Of a stretch of DNA of 14,338 nucleotides, positions 1 through 7,909 are shown one piece after another. A program made the position numbers and the translations under genes. This stretch comes from Flavobacteriaceae bacterium (lineage in GTDB: Bacteria > Bacteroidota > Bacteroidia > Flavobacteriales > Flavobacteriaceae). Location of the stretch: NCBI GenBank assembly GCA_030694835.1, contig JAUYUF010000187.1, forward strand, positions 1 through 14,338, written 5' to 3'. Below the pieces are notes generated by a model. The model saw only the letters and a list, made by a program, of their open reading frames with translations. It searched no databases and was not told the origin of the DNA. Numbering within the stretch: position 1 is the stretch's first letter; each line of letters begins with the position of its first letter.

Positions 1-1044
1 CATTAAATCCACTTCATTATACCCAGTTCTTGAAACAACTCCAATACCAGTAGTACCAAAAGTTGTATTCATGTTAGTAGAAACTTCATCACCGTATGCA
101 TTTAATCCGTTATAATCTGGATTAGCTCTTGTTCCAGCAATATATTGACCCTTATCATTTGTGTTTCTATAATCTGTAGCAAACCATTCTGTTCCCTTTA
201 AAAAAGAGAAAGATGTTTTAGCCGCAAATTTTTCACTGAATTTATAAGCAAAACGAATTCCAGCATCCGTATATTGATTGTCTCCAGCTTCTTTTTGAGA
301 AGTAATTCCTGTTTTTGCATAAAAACTTACCCCTGGATAATCAAAAGGACTTTTACTCTGCATAAACATAATACCATTAAATGCATTGGCACCATATAAA
401 GCAGATGAAGCTCCTGGTAATAATTCAACTGACTGTACATCTAACTCAGACATTCCTAATAAATTCCCTAAATTAAAGTTAAGAGCAGGTGATGAATTAT
501 CCATTCCGTCAACTAATTGCATAAAACGCGTATTGGCAAAAGTTGCAAATCCTCTTGTATTTATTGACTTGAATGTTAAACTATTGGTGTTTACATCTAC
601 TCCTTTTAAATTTTCAAGACCATCATAAAAAGTAGGAGAAGCAGTTCCTCTAATAGCTTTAATATCCATACGTTCAACAGTTACTGGAGATTCTAGCAAT
701 CGTTCAGGAGTTCTAGAAGCTGATACTACCACCTCGTTTAAAATTGAACTTACTTCATCTAACGAAATATTTATTATTTGATTATTTTTTTGGACGTTGA
801 ATACCTTATTTTCATATCCAATTATTGAAAATTCAATTGAAAAAGGAGCCTCTAAGCTCACAGTTAAATTATAATTTCCATCAAAATCAGCTGTTGTTCC
901 TAAAGATTTTCCAACAACTTTTACGTTTGCTCCCGGAATTGGAGTTCCGTTTTTAGCATCTACAATTTTACCTGTAATTGAAGTTTGTGCAAACAAAAAT
1001 GTCCCTATTAAGGTAAAGAACATTAATAAAGTAAGTTTTCTCAT
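1..1044 (-). CDS. TonB-dependent outer-membrane receptor, N-terminal part (runs off left edge)
   Basis: Translating the minus strand from the ATG at 1044 gives 348 residues with no stop before the window edge. Residues 1-19 are a signal peptide ending ...FLFA before QTS. Residues ~22-105 match a carboxypeptidase-regulatory-like domain (GKIVDAKNGTPIPGANV, then a DFDGNY turn), the extension typical of Bacteroidota SusC-type receptors. A plug domain follows at ~110-230, with EVVVSASR, INTRGFA, QLVDGMD and LYGANAFNG. The first barrel strands come after that. The family imports large or scarce ligands across the outer membrane using TonB energy. The substrate cannot be told from this part, and no SusD-like partner is visible because the downstream side is cut off. 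It has its own promoter and lies behind a terminator, so it is separate from the protease/porP unit. Family is certain; function is open. Confidence 0.95.
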   Translation of the reverse strand, partial: MRKLTLLMFFTLIGTFLFAQTSITGKIVDAKNGTPIPGANVKVVGKSLGTTADFDGNYNLTVSLEAPFSIEFSIIGYENKVFNVQKNNQIINISLDEVSSILNEVVVSASRTPERLLESPVTVERMDIKAIRGTASPTFYDGLENLKGVDVNTNSLTFKSINTRGFATFANTRFMQLVDGMDNSSPALNFNLGNLLGMSELDVQSVELLPGASSALYGANAFNGIMFMQSKSPFDYPGVSFYAKTGITSQKEAGDNQYTDAGIRFAYKFSEKFAAKTSFSFLKGTEWFATDYRNTNDKGQYIAGTRANPDYNGLNAYGDEVSTNMNTTFGTTGIGVVSRTGYNEVDLM

Positions 1045-1069
1045 ATTAGTTTAATTAGTTAATATGCCC

Positions 1070-1098
1070 GAAAATTACATTAATTTTTGACATATCAA
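1070..1098 (-). promoter_or_regulatory. Promoter of the TonB receptor gene
   Basis: On the minus strand a TTG (-33 element, 1096-1098) is followed after 18 nt by TAATTTTC (1070-1077), a 7/8 match to the Bacteroidota -7 consensus TAnnTTTG. The box ends 25 nt before the ATG, the same distance as for the metalloprotease and mutS in this window. Predicted from motif and spacing only. Confidence 0.6.
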
Positions 1099-1118
1099 TA
1101 TTTTTTTTAAATATTTTT

Positions 1119-1136
1119 TATTATGCGTGCATAATA
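1119..1136. promoter_or_regulatory. Inverted repeat upstream of the TonB receptor promoter, candidate operator
   Basis: TATTATGC and GCATAATA form a perfect 8-bp inverted repeat around a central GT. It lies about 20 bp upstream of the predicted -33 element of the TonB receptor gene. The size and symmetry suit a binding site for a dimeric regulator, for example an activator acting from upstream. The DNA around it is very AT-rich, so chance cannot be excluded. No regulator gene is seen nearby. Confidence 0.3.
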
Positions 1137-1164
1137 TATATTATTTATTTAATGATATATCAAT

Positions 1165-1189
1165 AAAAAAAGCTCGATTTTCGAGCTTT
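1165..1189 (-). terminator. Intrinsic terminator of the metalloprotease-porP unit
   Basis: A perfect 9-bp stem (AAAGCTCGA, 1169-1177; TCGAGCTTT, 1181-1189) has a 3-nt loop. Read on the minus strand it runs into seven consecutive T (complement of 1165-1171), giving a canonical rho-independent terminator 31 nt after the porP stop codon. On the plus strand there is no adjacent T tract, so it acts for minus-strand transcription. Confidence 0.85.
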
Positions 1190-1219
1190 AAATAATGTTG
1201 TTTTTTAAAAAATTGGTTA

Positions 1220-2122
1220 CTAATTTAGAAACAAGATTTTTAATATTAATTCATGTGAGCCACTGCTATAATCGCCAACTGGAGTTGTTGTGTGTTCATA
1301 AGCGTATCCAAATTGAAGCCAATCTAGGTACTTAAACATAGCGATACCACTTATAGATTCATTCAACCTATACGAAATTCCAATTTCTGTTTTTTCTTGA
1401 ATAGATATCATTCCAGTTAAATCAATTGAAGCTGGAGCTCCAGCCACCATTCTTCCTAAAAAAGAAGGCGTAAAATCAATTGATTCACTTAATGAAAAAC
1501 GATATCCGGCCCCCATATAAAAATGAGGTTTATCTGCTGCTTTTGTTACTAAAACACCTTCTTTTTTATATCTACTAGAACTCAATAATCCCGGAGCGGC
1601 TAGATTGACAAAATACTTTTCACCTTTTAGATAAGCTCCCATCCCTAAGTTTGGATTGAATTTACTTATATCTTCTGAAAATAAAGGGTCGTTAATTCCT
1701 AAAGAAATTAAATCAATGTTTACCAAAGAACCTCCTGCTTTAATTCCTAAAAACAAATCTGTATCTATACCTACTGGAAGTCTATAAGAGAAATCTGCAA
1801 AAATATCTGTTTCTTTTAATACAAATACTTTATCGTGTACCAAAGTTAAACCCAAACCAATTCTATCATTAATAGGCGACGAAATATTCAATGCTTGTGT
1901 TTGTGGGCTTCCTTCAATTCCCACCCATTGTTTTCTAAAATTTAGATTTAATTCTAATTGATCGTTTGTACCTGCATAAGCCGGGTTTACAACACTCATA
2001 TTATATTGGTATAATGAAAAAGTTGGGTCTTGTTGAGTATAACCAACAATACTAACTAATCCTATTATTACTATAATATAGTGTTTAAAAGATTTATTTA
2101 ATATGAATTTATATTCTTTCAT
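1220..2122 (-). CDS. PorP/SprF-family type IX secretion-associated outer-membrane protein
   Basis: The 300-residue protein starts at ATG 2122. A signal peptide ends near residue 29 (..VGYT before QQDP). The family hallmark follows at once: QQDPTFSLYQYN, then NPAYAGT (46-52), RKQWVGIEGSPQTQ and a SSPI...GLGL segment. The rest alternates like a small membrane beta-barrel, at the family's usual length. PorP/SprF proteins sit in the outer membrane; SprF of Flavobacterium johnsoniae is needed for secretion of its partner SprB, a protein with a type B C-terminal domain. The gene begins 17 nt after the stop codon of a type B cargo protease and ends at a terminator, so the two are almost certainly one transcript. 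I infer that this protein is the dedicated secretion or anchoring partner of that protease. It is a paralogue rather than proven PorP itself, so I give no symbol. Confidence 0.93.
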   Translation of the reverse strand: MKEYKFILNKSFKHYIIVIIGLVSIVGYTQQDPTFSLYQYNMSVVNPAYAGTNDQLELNLNFRKQWVGIEGSPQTQALNISSPINDRIGLGLTLVHDKVFVLKETDIFADFSYRLPVGIDTDLFLGIKAGGSLVNIDLISLGINDPLFSEDISKFNPNLGMGAYLKGEKYFVNLAAPGLLSSSRYKKEGVLVTKAADKPHFYMGAGYRFSLSESIDFTPSFLGRMVAGAPASIDLTGMISIQEKTEIGISYRLNESISGIAMFKYLDWLQFGYAYEHTTTPVGDYSSGSHELILKILFLN

Positions 2123-2139
2123 TTTGCGAATCTTAATTG

Positions 2140-5013
2140 TTAGTAATTAATATAAATCCAGCCAGTTACAGGTTTTACACCAGTTTCATTTAACTCGATA
2201 ACATAAAAATAAGGACCTGCGGGCAATAATTTACTTCCTCCACCTTCTGTTGCAATTCCGTCCCAAGTATTCTTATATTGATTACTTTCAAAAACTTTAC
2301 TTCCCCAACGATTAAAAATTTTAATATTGTTATTAGGATGTAACTCTATATTGTTGATAATAAAGAAATCGTATAAACCATCTCCATTGGGCGAAAAGCC
2401 AGGAATTACAGCTATATCACAAATAAATTGATCTAAATAATATGGTATTCCATCTTTGTTACAATCTTCGCAAACATCTCCAATTCCGTCATAATTAACA
2501 TCCGATTGATCTGGATTTGCTCCAAATTTACAATTATCATTTACATCTAAAACCCCATCATTATCATCATCAGGATCGCAAACATCTCCTATGCCATCTT
2601 TATCATTATCTTCTTGATTAATATTAACATTAAATGGACAATTGTCTCTATAATCTAAAACTCCATCTCCATCTGAATCATCACACATATCTCCAATTCC
2701 ATCTTTATCAAGATCTGCTTGATTTGGGTTTACAACAAAAGGACAATTATCTTTGTCATCAAAAATTCCATCTCTATCTGAATCATCACAAGCATCGCCT
2801 ATACCGTCTCCATCTATATCTTTTTGAGTTGGATTATAAGTTGTTGGGCAATTATCAACAGCATCTTCAATTCCGTCTTTATCAACATCTATTCTTGAAA
2901 CACCACACAAAGTTAGTGTCCAATTAAGTAATGAGCCACCATCTTCATTCCATCCATCGGAAACTTTTAGCTGCCAATTTCCAAAGGCAGATTCATTAGA
3001 TAAAGCACTTAAAGCCTCATCGGGTTTAAAATTACCTGTAAATGGCGTAATGCCACTAGAAATTGGAATTGTGGCATAATCATCAAAAACAGTATTGATG
3101 TAATTTTGACCATTGTCTTGACCATTTTCTCTTGATAAAACAATAGTTGTTCCTTTTGGACTAATTAAAGAAATAGTTAAATCTGAGGCCCAAGTATGTG
3201 TAATATTTATTTTAACTTTTACATAAGCTAAATCCATTAACTCATTTACATATAATGTAGAAATTACTGTATTTGGACCAGAAGCTAAAATTGTTTTAGG
3301 GATATCTGTAGCAATAAAATCTTTACAGATTATATTAGCTGTCGTAAATCTATAAACACTTGAAAAAACACCCTGAGCACACGGATTTATAGGTTTAACT
3401 CTCCAAAAATAATTTGTGAGTGGATTTAATAATTTAGTTTTGAAAGTTGCGCTTGTAACATTTGCAGTTTCGACAATATTTGAAAAAAGAGCATCCGATG
3501 CAATTTCAATTTGATATGATTTAACATTAGGAATAGCTGTCCAAGTTAATTCTCTTGGTGTAATAACATTAACTGCATTATTTGAAGGGCTTATTAAACT
3601 AATTGGCTGAAATGTTGAATTATATATATTTAATTGGGCATTTAATCCTTTATTAACTGAACCGTAACTTCCTGCTATTCTAATTTGATGATTTCCAAGG
3701 CTACTGTTTGAAATTCCGTTTAAAGTTAATGTTACATTAGTATTATTAACCGATGCTGTTGCAGGATTAAAAGTTGCAGTAACTCCAACCGGTAAATTAG
3801 TTGCTGAAAATGTAACCGTTTGACTAAATCCTAAATAAGTATTATACGTAAAGTTATAGGTTGCTGATGCTGGAACACACACCTCTTTAAAATCAGAAAC
3901 TAAAGAAAAGCTAAAATCACTATTACATGTTGAAGAAGTAACTAACTCCTTTCTTCTTGGTGAATTAGCTAACACCGTCAGCATCCTTGTTTTCTGATCT
4001 TGTGTAAATATATTCATACATGCATCTTTAGTATAATCCATGTAATTCTCAATCATATCTACTCCAGGATTATTAGGACAAGTGTCTTTTGATGCTGGAC
4101 AATCATAATTAGCCTCTGCAGCCACTGGAGTGTCATTACAATAATCATCCACTTCACATCCACCATCTCCCCAAATATGTCTTAACCCTAGCCAGTGACC
4201 TACTTCATGCGTAGTAGTTCTTCCATATTTATAAGTGTTATTTAAAATAAAAGTTCCATCATTTTGATCAATAGAACCAAAAGCATTGTAAGATATTACA
4301 ACTCCATCTGTTGATGCCTCTCCTCCATTTGTATTAATTCCTGATAAGCTTGAATTGCTAGGGAACTGAGCAAATCCTAACAACGTGTTATCTGTAAAAC
4401 GAACAACCCAAATATTTAAATATTTAGTAGGATCCCACTGATTTGCTGGTTTAACAATAGTATTTACCTCCGTTTGCGTGAATGAATCATTCGATAATTG
4501 TTTATGATTTATTCCATTAGTCATATTGCCACTAGGATTAACAGATGCTAAACAGAATTCTATTTCAACGTCAGCTCCAACCGGATTAATATTTGCACCT
4601 CGGCTTCCCATCAATTTTCTAAAATCTTCATTCAATACTTTTATTTGAGATCTGACTTGAGCATCGGTAATATTTTCTCCTGTTCCTATAGCATCTCCAT
4701 TATGTATCACATGAACAACTACCGGAATCGTGATTATACTTGCAACTTTTGCTGTTTTTGAAGCGACTTTAAGTTGGTGTTCTTTAATCAACGGACTTAT
4801 CCATTGTTCAAAATCTTTATCTTTTAAACGATTTGGGAATTTCTGCTGCAACTCTTGTTCATACTCAACTGTAGAGCATCTTACAAAACCAAAAGGTCCT
4901 TTTTGATTAATTTCTTTTGAGTTCTGAAAATTTTGCGTTTGCTTTTTAGACTGGGCATTAATGAAAGAGATACTCAAAGAAATACCTAATACTAATATAA
5001 ATCTTAATTTCAT
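2140..5013 (-). CDS. Secreted M43-type zinc metalloprotease with FN3-like, P, TSP3 and T9SS type B sorting domains
   Basis: The protein has 957 residues. A signal peptide (1-20, cleaved ..FINA before QSK) leads into a propeptide-like stretch and a pappalysin-type (M43) catalytic domain, about 92-355. The zinc motif HEVGHWLGLRH is at 269-279 and the Met-turn segment ENYMDYT at 322-328. A beta-sandwich region follows (~365-465). Next is a fibronectin III-like module (~470-557), with ISLISPSNNA and a YFWRVKP strand. A P/proprotein-convertase-type domain (~562-703) has WASDLTISLISPKGT and GNWQLKVSDG. Four calcium-binding thrombospondin type 3 repeats cover 709-851. The C-terminal ~90 residues are a gliding-motility-type (CHU_C) type B T9SS signal: PGFSPNGDGLYD, KIFNRWGSKVFE, then YFYVIELNE. 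The catalytic residues are intact, so I expect an active cell-surface or released protease. The substrate is unknown. The adjacent PorP/SprF-like gene fits type B export. Confidence 0.95.
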   Translation of the reverse strand: MKLRFILVLGISLSISFINAQSKKQTQNFQNSKEINQKGPFGFVRCSTVEYEQELQQKFPNRLKDKDFEQWISPLIKEHQLKVASKTAKVASIITIPVVVHVIHNGDAIGTGENITDAQVRSQIKVLNEDFRKLMGSRGANINPVGADVEIEFCLASVNPSGNMTNGINHKQLSNDSFTQTEVNTIVKPANQWDPTKYLNIWVVRFTDNTLLGFAQFPSNSSLSGINTNGGEASTDGVVISYNAFGSIDQNDGTFILNNTYKYGRTTTHEVGHWLGLRHIWGDGGCEVDDYCNDTPVAAEANYDCPASKDTCPNNPGVDMIENYMDYTKDACMNIFTQDQKTRMLTVLANSPRRKELVTSSTCNSDFSFSLVSDFKEVCVPASATYNFTYNTYLGFSQTVTFSATNLPVGVTATFNPATASVNNTNVTLTLNGISNSSLGNHQIRIAGSYGSVNKGLNAQLNIYNSTFQPISLISPSNNAVNVITPRELTWTAIPNVKSYQIEIASDALFSNIVETANVTSATFKTKLLNPLTNYFWRVKPINPCAQGVFSSVYRFTTANIICKDFIATDIPKTILASGPNTVISTLYVNELMDLAYVKVKINITHTWASDLTISLISPKGTTIVLSRENGQDNGQNYINTVFDDYATIPISSGITPFTGNFKPDEALSALSNESAFGNWQLKVSDGWNEDGGSLLNWTLTLCGVSRIDVDKDGIEDAVDNCPTTYNPTQKDIDGDGIGDACDDSDRDGIFDDKDNCPFVVNPNQADLDKDGIGDMCDDSDGDGVLDYRDNCPFNVNINQEDNDKDGIGDVCDPDDDNDGVLDVNDNCKFGANPDQSDVNYDGIGDVCEDCNKDGIPYYLDQFICDIAVIPGFSPNGDGLYDFFIINNIELHPNNNIKIFNRWGSKVFESNQYKNTWDGIATEGGGSKLLPAGPYFYVIELNETGVKPVTGWIYINY
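2461..2889 (-). repeat. Four tandem thrombospondin type 3 repeats within the metalloprotease
   Basis: Four units of about 35 codons (residues 709-745, 746-780, 781-815, 816-851) share the pattern D-x-D-x-D-G-(I/V)-x-D...DNC...NP-x-Q...D-x-D-G-I-G-D-x-C. A decayed half unit (NKDGIPYYLD) follows. The Asp clusters and spaced Cys are typical of TSP3 calcium-binding repeats, and the block forms a rigid spacer before the sorting domain. The last unit is most divergent (NCKF for NCPF, VNYDG for DxDG). The repetition also creates a spurious open frame on the opposite strand. Confidence 0.9.
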
Positions 5014-5038
5014 TATAAATTTATTATCATCGTAAAAG

Positions 5039-5068
5039 CTAAATTACAGTAATTATTATTCTGTCCAA
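5039..5068 (-). promoter_or_regulatory. Promoter of the metalloprotease-porP unit
   Basis: On the minus strand TTG (5066-5068) is followed after 19 nt by TAATTTAG (5039-5046), a 7/8 match to TAnnTTTG at ideal spacing. The box ends 25 nt before the ATG at 5013. It shares the 138-bp gap with the divergent ribF promoter. Confidence 0.65.
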
Positions 5069-5115
5069 CTTTTTTTATTGATTTATCTGAGATAGATTTT
5101 TGAATAAATTAAATG

Positions 5116-5123
5116 TAAATTTG
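5116..5123 (+). promoter_or_regulatory. -7 element of the ribF-serS promoter
   Basis: TAAATTTG is a perfect match to the Bacteroidota -7 consensus TAnnTTTG and ends 28 nt before the ribF start codon. There is no TTG at the usual 17-23 nt upstream. The nearest one (5100-5102) is only 13 nt away, so the -33 element is weak or absent. Confidence 0.65.
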
Positions 5124-5151
5124 CATTCGTTACAAAATAAAAAATATAAAA

Positions 5152-6084
5152 TTGGAAGTAGTACAATATAACAAAGATTTTAAATTAAATATTCCAACAG
5201 TTGTTACAATTGGCGCTTTTGATGGCGTTCATATTGGGCATCAAGAGATCTTACAAAATTTAGTAAAAACAGCTAAAAAAGAAGATAAAAAATCAGTTGT
5301 TGTCACCTTTTTTCCACACCCAAGAATGGTACTTGAAAACAATTCTACCATAAAGTTACTGAACACTTTAGAAGAAAAAATATCACTCATTCAAGCATTA
5401 GGTGTAGACTTACTATATGTAATACCATTTAATAAAGAGTTTGCTAATTTATCCGCGAATGATTTTATTTCAGACATATTAGTCAAACAACTTAACACAA
5501 ATTCTCTTTATGTTGGTTATGATCATTTATTTGGTAGAAATAGAATGGGAAATTTTAAACTACTAAAAGAGCAAGGTGAAATTTATCATTTTTCGGTTAA
5601 TGAAATTGAAGCGTTGAGTGTTCAAGAAATTAAAATTAGTTCTACTAAAATTAGAAAATCATTAATTGAAGGTGAAATTTTAAAAGCCAATGAATTCCTA
5701 GGTTACTCTTATTTTTTAACAGGAACTGTTGTAAAAGGAAAAAATATTGGTGAAAAAATTAGTTTTCCTACTGCTAATATCAAGGTAAAAGAAATGTTTA
5801 AACTCATTCCAAAAGATGGTGTTTATGTTGTTAAATCTTTTATGGATAACAAAACGGTTTACGGGATGATGAACATTGGAAACAGACCAACTGTTAGTGG
5901 TAAAAATCAAACTATAGAAGTTCATTTTTTCAATTTTAATCAATATATTTATGGTGAGGTGATTCAAGTTGAATTTTTGACCCGACTGCGCGATGAACAA
6001 AAATTTGAATCGCTCGATGCGTTGAAAAATCAATTGAAAACAGATCAAATCAAAGCCGAAGATTTTATAAAAAACAATCAATAA
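5152..6084 (+). CDS. ribF: Bifunctional riboflavin kinase / FAD synthetase
   Basis: The 310-residue protein phosphorylates riboflavin to FMN and then adenylates FMN to FAD in the cytosol. The N-terminal adenylyltransferase half has GAFDGVHIGHQ at 21-31 (with the HxGH nucleotide-binding motif), FFPHPRMVL at 53-61 and SSTKIR at 163-168. The C-terminal flavokinase half has GTVVKGKNIG at 191-200, FPTAN at 205-209, DGVYVV, the MNIGNRPTV loop at 240-248 and the catalytic Glu of IEVHFF at 256. The length is normal for RibF. The start is TTG at 5152. The next in-frame Met is at residue 59, inside the first domain, so TTG is the only start that keeps the fold whole, and the -7 box 28 nt upstream agrees. 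serS begins 22 nt downstream and is probably co-transcribed. No FMN riboswitch is recognisable in the short leader. Confidence 0.96.
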   Translation: MEVVQYNKDFKLNIPTVVTIGAFDGVHIGHQEILQNLVKTAKKEDKKSVVVTFFPHPRMVLENNSTIKLLNTLEEKISLIQALGVDLLYVIPFNKEFANLSANDFISDILVKQLNTNSLYVGYDHLFGRNRMGNFKLLKEQGEIYHFSVNEIEALSVQEIKISSTKIRKSLIEGEILKANEFLGYSYFLTGTVVKGKNIGEKISFPTANIKVKEMFKLIPKDGVYVVKSFMDNKTVYGMMNIGNRPTVSGKNQTIEVHFFNFNQYIYGEVIQVEFLTRLRDEQKFESLDALKNQLKTDQIKAEDFIKNNQ

Positions 6085-6106
6085 TAAATTCCATAAAAAT
6101 AATTTT

Positions 6107-7381
6107 ATGTTACAAGTAGCATTCATCAGAGAAAACAAAGAAATCGTTTTAAATGGTTTAGCAAAACGCAATTTTAAAGATGCAGAAATGTTAATTGATG
6201 AAATTATTTCGACCGATGAAATCCGCCGCGCAACACAAACCGAATTAGACGATGTTTTAGCTGCATCCAATACTTTATCAAAAGAAATTGGACAATTTAT
6301 GAAGTTTGGTGAACATCAAAAAGCGGCCATCATTAAACAAAAAACAGTGCTGTTAAGAGATCAATCAAAGATATTAACTGACACGTTAAATGAGGTTTCA
6401 GATGCTTTACAAGAATTGCTTTATTTAGTTCCTAATATACCATCAGAAAAAGTTCCTCACGGTAAAACTCCAGAAGATAATGAGGTTGTTTTTGAGCATG
6501 GTGAAATTCCGACTTTACACAAAAATGCTGTTCCGCATTGGGATTTAGCCAAAAAATATGATATCATCGATTTTGATTTAGGCAACAAAATAACTGGTGC
6601 TGGATTTCCTGTTTATAAAGGAAAAGGAGCGAGATTACAGCGCGCATTAATCAATTATTTCATCGACAAAAATGCAGCAGCGGGTTATATAGAAATTTTA
6701 CCGCCATTTTTAGTAAATGAAGCTTCGGGTTTCGGAACAGGTCAATTACCAGATAAAGAAGGACAAATGTACAAGTGTGAGGTTGATAATTTATATTTAA
6801 TTCCGACAGCTGAAGTTCCGGTTACCAATTTGTACCGCGATATTTTACTAAAAGAAAGCGAATTACCTATTTTAAATACGGCTTATACGCCTTGTTTCCG
6901 TCGCGAAGCGGGTTCGTATGGAGCGCACGTAAGAGGATTGAATCGCTTACATCAGTTTGATAAAGTAGAAATTGTGCGCATTGAACATCCTAAAAATTCA
7001 TATGCTGCCTTAGAAGGAATGGTAGAACATGTAAAGGATATTTTAAATGAATTAAAATTACCTTATCGAATTCTTAAACTTTGTGGTGGTGATATGGGTT
7101 TTACCTCAGCACTCACTTATGATTTTGAAGTATTTTCAACAGCTCAAGACAAATGGTTGGAAATTAGTTCGGTGTCTAATTTTGAAACATATCAAGCAAA
7201 CAGATTAAAACTTCGATTTAAAAATAGCGAAGGAAAAAATGAATTGGCGCACACTTTAAACGGAAGTTCTTTGGCTTTGCCACGTGTTTTAGCTGGATTG
7301 TTGGAAAATTATCAAACAGAAGATGGAATCAAAATTCCAGCAGTTTTAATACCATATTGCGGATTTGATTTGATAAAATAG
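6107..7381 (+). CDS. serS: Seryl-tRNA synthetase
   Basis: The 424-residue enzyme charges tRNA-Ser (and tRNA-Sec where present) with serine. Residues 1-~105 are the long antiparallel coiled-coil arm that holds the tRNA variable loop. The class II core follows: motif 1 around GAGFPVYKGKGARL (164-177), the serine-recognition TAE loop at 234-236, motif 2 FRREAGSYG (264-272) leading to HQFDKVE (282-288), and motif 3 LNGSSLALPR (384-393). All key catalytic positions are present and the length is normal. The ATG at 6107 begins the expected MLQVAFIRENKE sequence. It lies 22 nt behind ribF with no terminator or clear promoter between, so it probably shares the ribF transcript. A REPIN-like hairpin region begins about 10 nt after the stop codon and may end or stabilise the message. 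Confidence 0.98.
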   Translation: MLQVAFIRENKEIVLNGLAKRNFKDAEMLIDEIISTDEIRRATQTELDDVLAASNTLSKEIGQFMKFGEHQKAAIIKQKTVLLRDQSKILTDTLNEVSDALQELLYLVPNIPSEKVPHGKTPEDNEVVFEHGEIPTLHKNAVPHWDLAKKYDIIDFDLGNKITGAGFPVYKGKGARLQRALINYFIDKNAAAGYIEILPPFLVNEASGFGTGQLPDKEGQMYKCEVDNLYLIPTAEVPVTNLYRDILLKESELPILNTAYTPCFRREAGSYGAHVRGLNRLHQFDKVEIVRIEHPKNSYAALEGMVEHVKDILNELKLPYRILKLCGGDMGFTSALTYDFEVFSTAQDKWLEISSVSNFETYQANRLKLRFKNSEGKNELAHTLNGSSLALPRVLAGLLENYQTEDGIKIPAVLIPYCGFDLIK

Positions 7382-7391
7382 TATTGAGTAC

Positions 7392-7482
7392 TGTCCCTCG
7401 ACTCCGCTCGGGATACATTTAGTATTGAGAGATTAGCTAAAATGTAAAACAAAAAGTGCACCCTGAGCGAAGTCGAAGGGTG
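7392..7482. repeat. REPIN-like pair of inverted intergenic repeats
   Basis: Two short palindromic elements lie in opposite orientation behind serS. Element 1 (7392-7417) has TGTCCC...GGGATACA arms around a CGACTCCGCT core. Element 2 (7459-7482) has CACCCT/AGGGTG arms around GAGCGAAGTCGA. The reverse complement of element 1 (CCCGAGCGGAGTCGAGGG) aligns with element 2. The bases between also pair: ACATTTAG near 7415 with CTAAAATGT near 7436, with one bulge. The whole can thus fold into one long hairpin. Such CCCTGAGCGAAGTCG-type elements are, from memory, frequent in flavobacterial intergenic DNA. Each arm is palindromic, so it resembles a REP doublet. It may also serve as a transcript end for serS. 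Confidence 0.7.
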
Positions 7483-7575
7483 TCGAAAAGCAATAAACTA
7501 GTTCATTATTACATTAATAAAAAAAATATCTTTTGTCTTTTATCTATTTTCTATTATCTCTTTAAAAACAAAACC

Positions 7576-7890
7576 ATGTACATCTATAACATTACTTTTA
7601 ACATCGAAGAGACTATTCAACAAGAATGGTTAACTTGGATAAATCAATTTTTTGCTGAAACTATTGCTATTGGAAATTTTACCTCTACCAATATTCACCA
7701 AGTGATGATTCAAGAAGAAATGGGTGGAGTAACTTATGCAGTACAATTTAATACATCTACAAAAGAAACTTTAGAGCAATTTCAACAACAAGAATTAGTG
7801 CTTTTACAAAAACAAATGCAACAATTATTCAACGGAAAATATGTGTTTTTTCATACCGAATTAAAAGTTGTTACCCAATTTCAACCATAG
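7576..7890 (+). CDS. DUF4286 family protein
   Basis: The 104-residue protein begins MYIYNITFNIEE and continues with EWLTWINQFF and GVTYAVQFNT, the conserved pattern of the DUF4286 family, which is largely confined to Bacteroidota. It has no signal peptide or membrane segment, so it is probably a small cytosolic alpha/beta protein. Its biochemical role is not known. The frame is open upstream to a GTG at 7456, but that extension starts inside the palindromic repeat (it would read HPERSRRVSK) and is otherwise low-complexity, so I place the start at ATG 7576. rsmA begins 19 nt downstream and mgtE follows, so these three are likely co-transcribed. The context suggests, but does not show, a link to ribosome or translation upkeep. 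Confidence 0.9.
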   Translation: MYIYNITFNIEETIQQEWLTWINQFFAETIAIGNFTSTNIHQVMIQEEMGGVTYAVQFNTSTKETLEQFQQQELVLLQKQMQQLFNGKYVFFHTELKVVTQFQP

Positions 7891-7909
7891 AATTTTAAAA
7901 AACTTAACA

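Noticed and set aside
386..628. 80-codon plus-strand frame
   Set aside because: It is antisense to the TonB receptor plug domain, which is clearly the real gene.
2634..2927. 97-codon open frame on the plus strand
   Set aside because: It lies opposite the TSP3 repeats and its His/Leu-rich product is the antisense of Asp/Asn/Gly codons. It is an artefact of the repetitive coding sequence.
5014..5151. FMN riboswitch before ribF
   Set aside because: The ribF leader is under 30 nt after the predicted promoter, too short for the RFN element, and no conserved RFN segments are seen.
5716..6270. 184-codon minus-strand frame
   Set aside because: It is antisense to the end of ribF and the start of serS, has no family features, and spans a real gene boundary.
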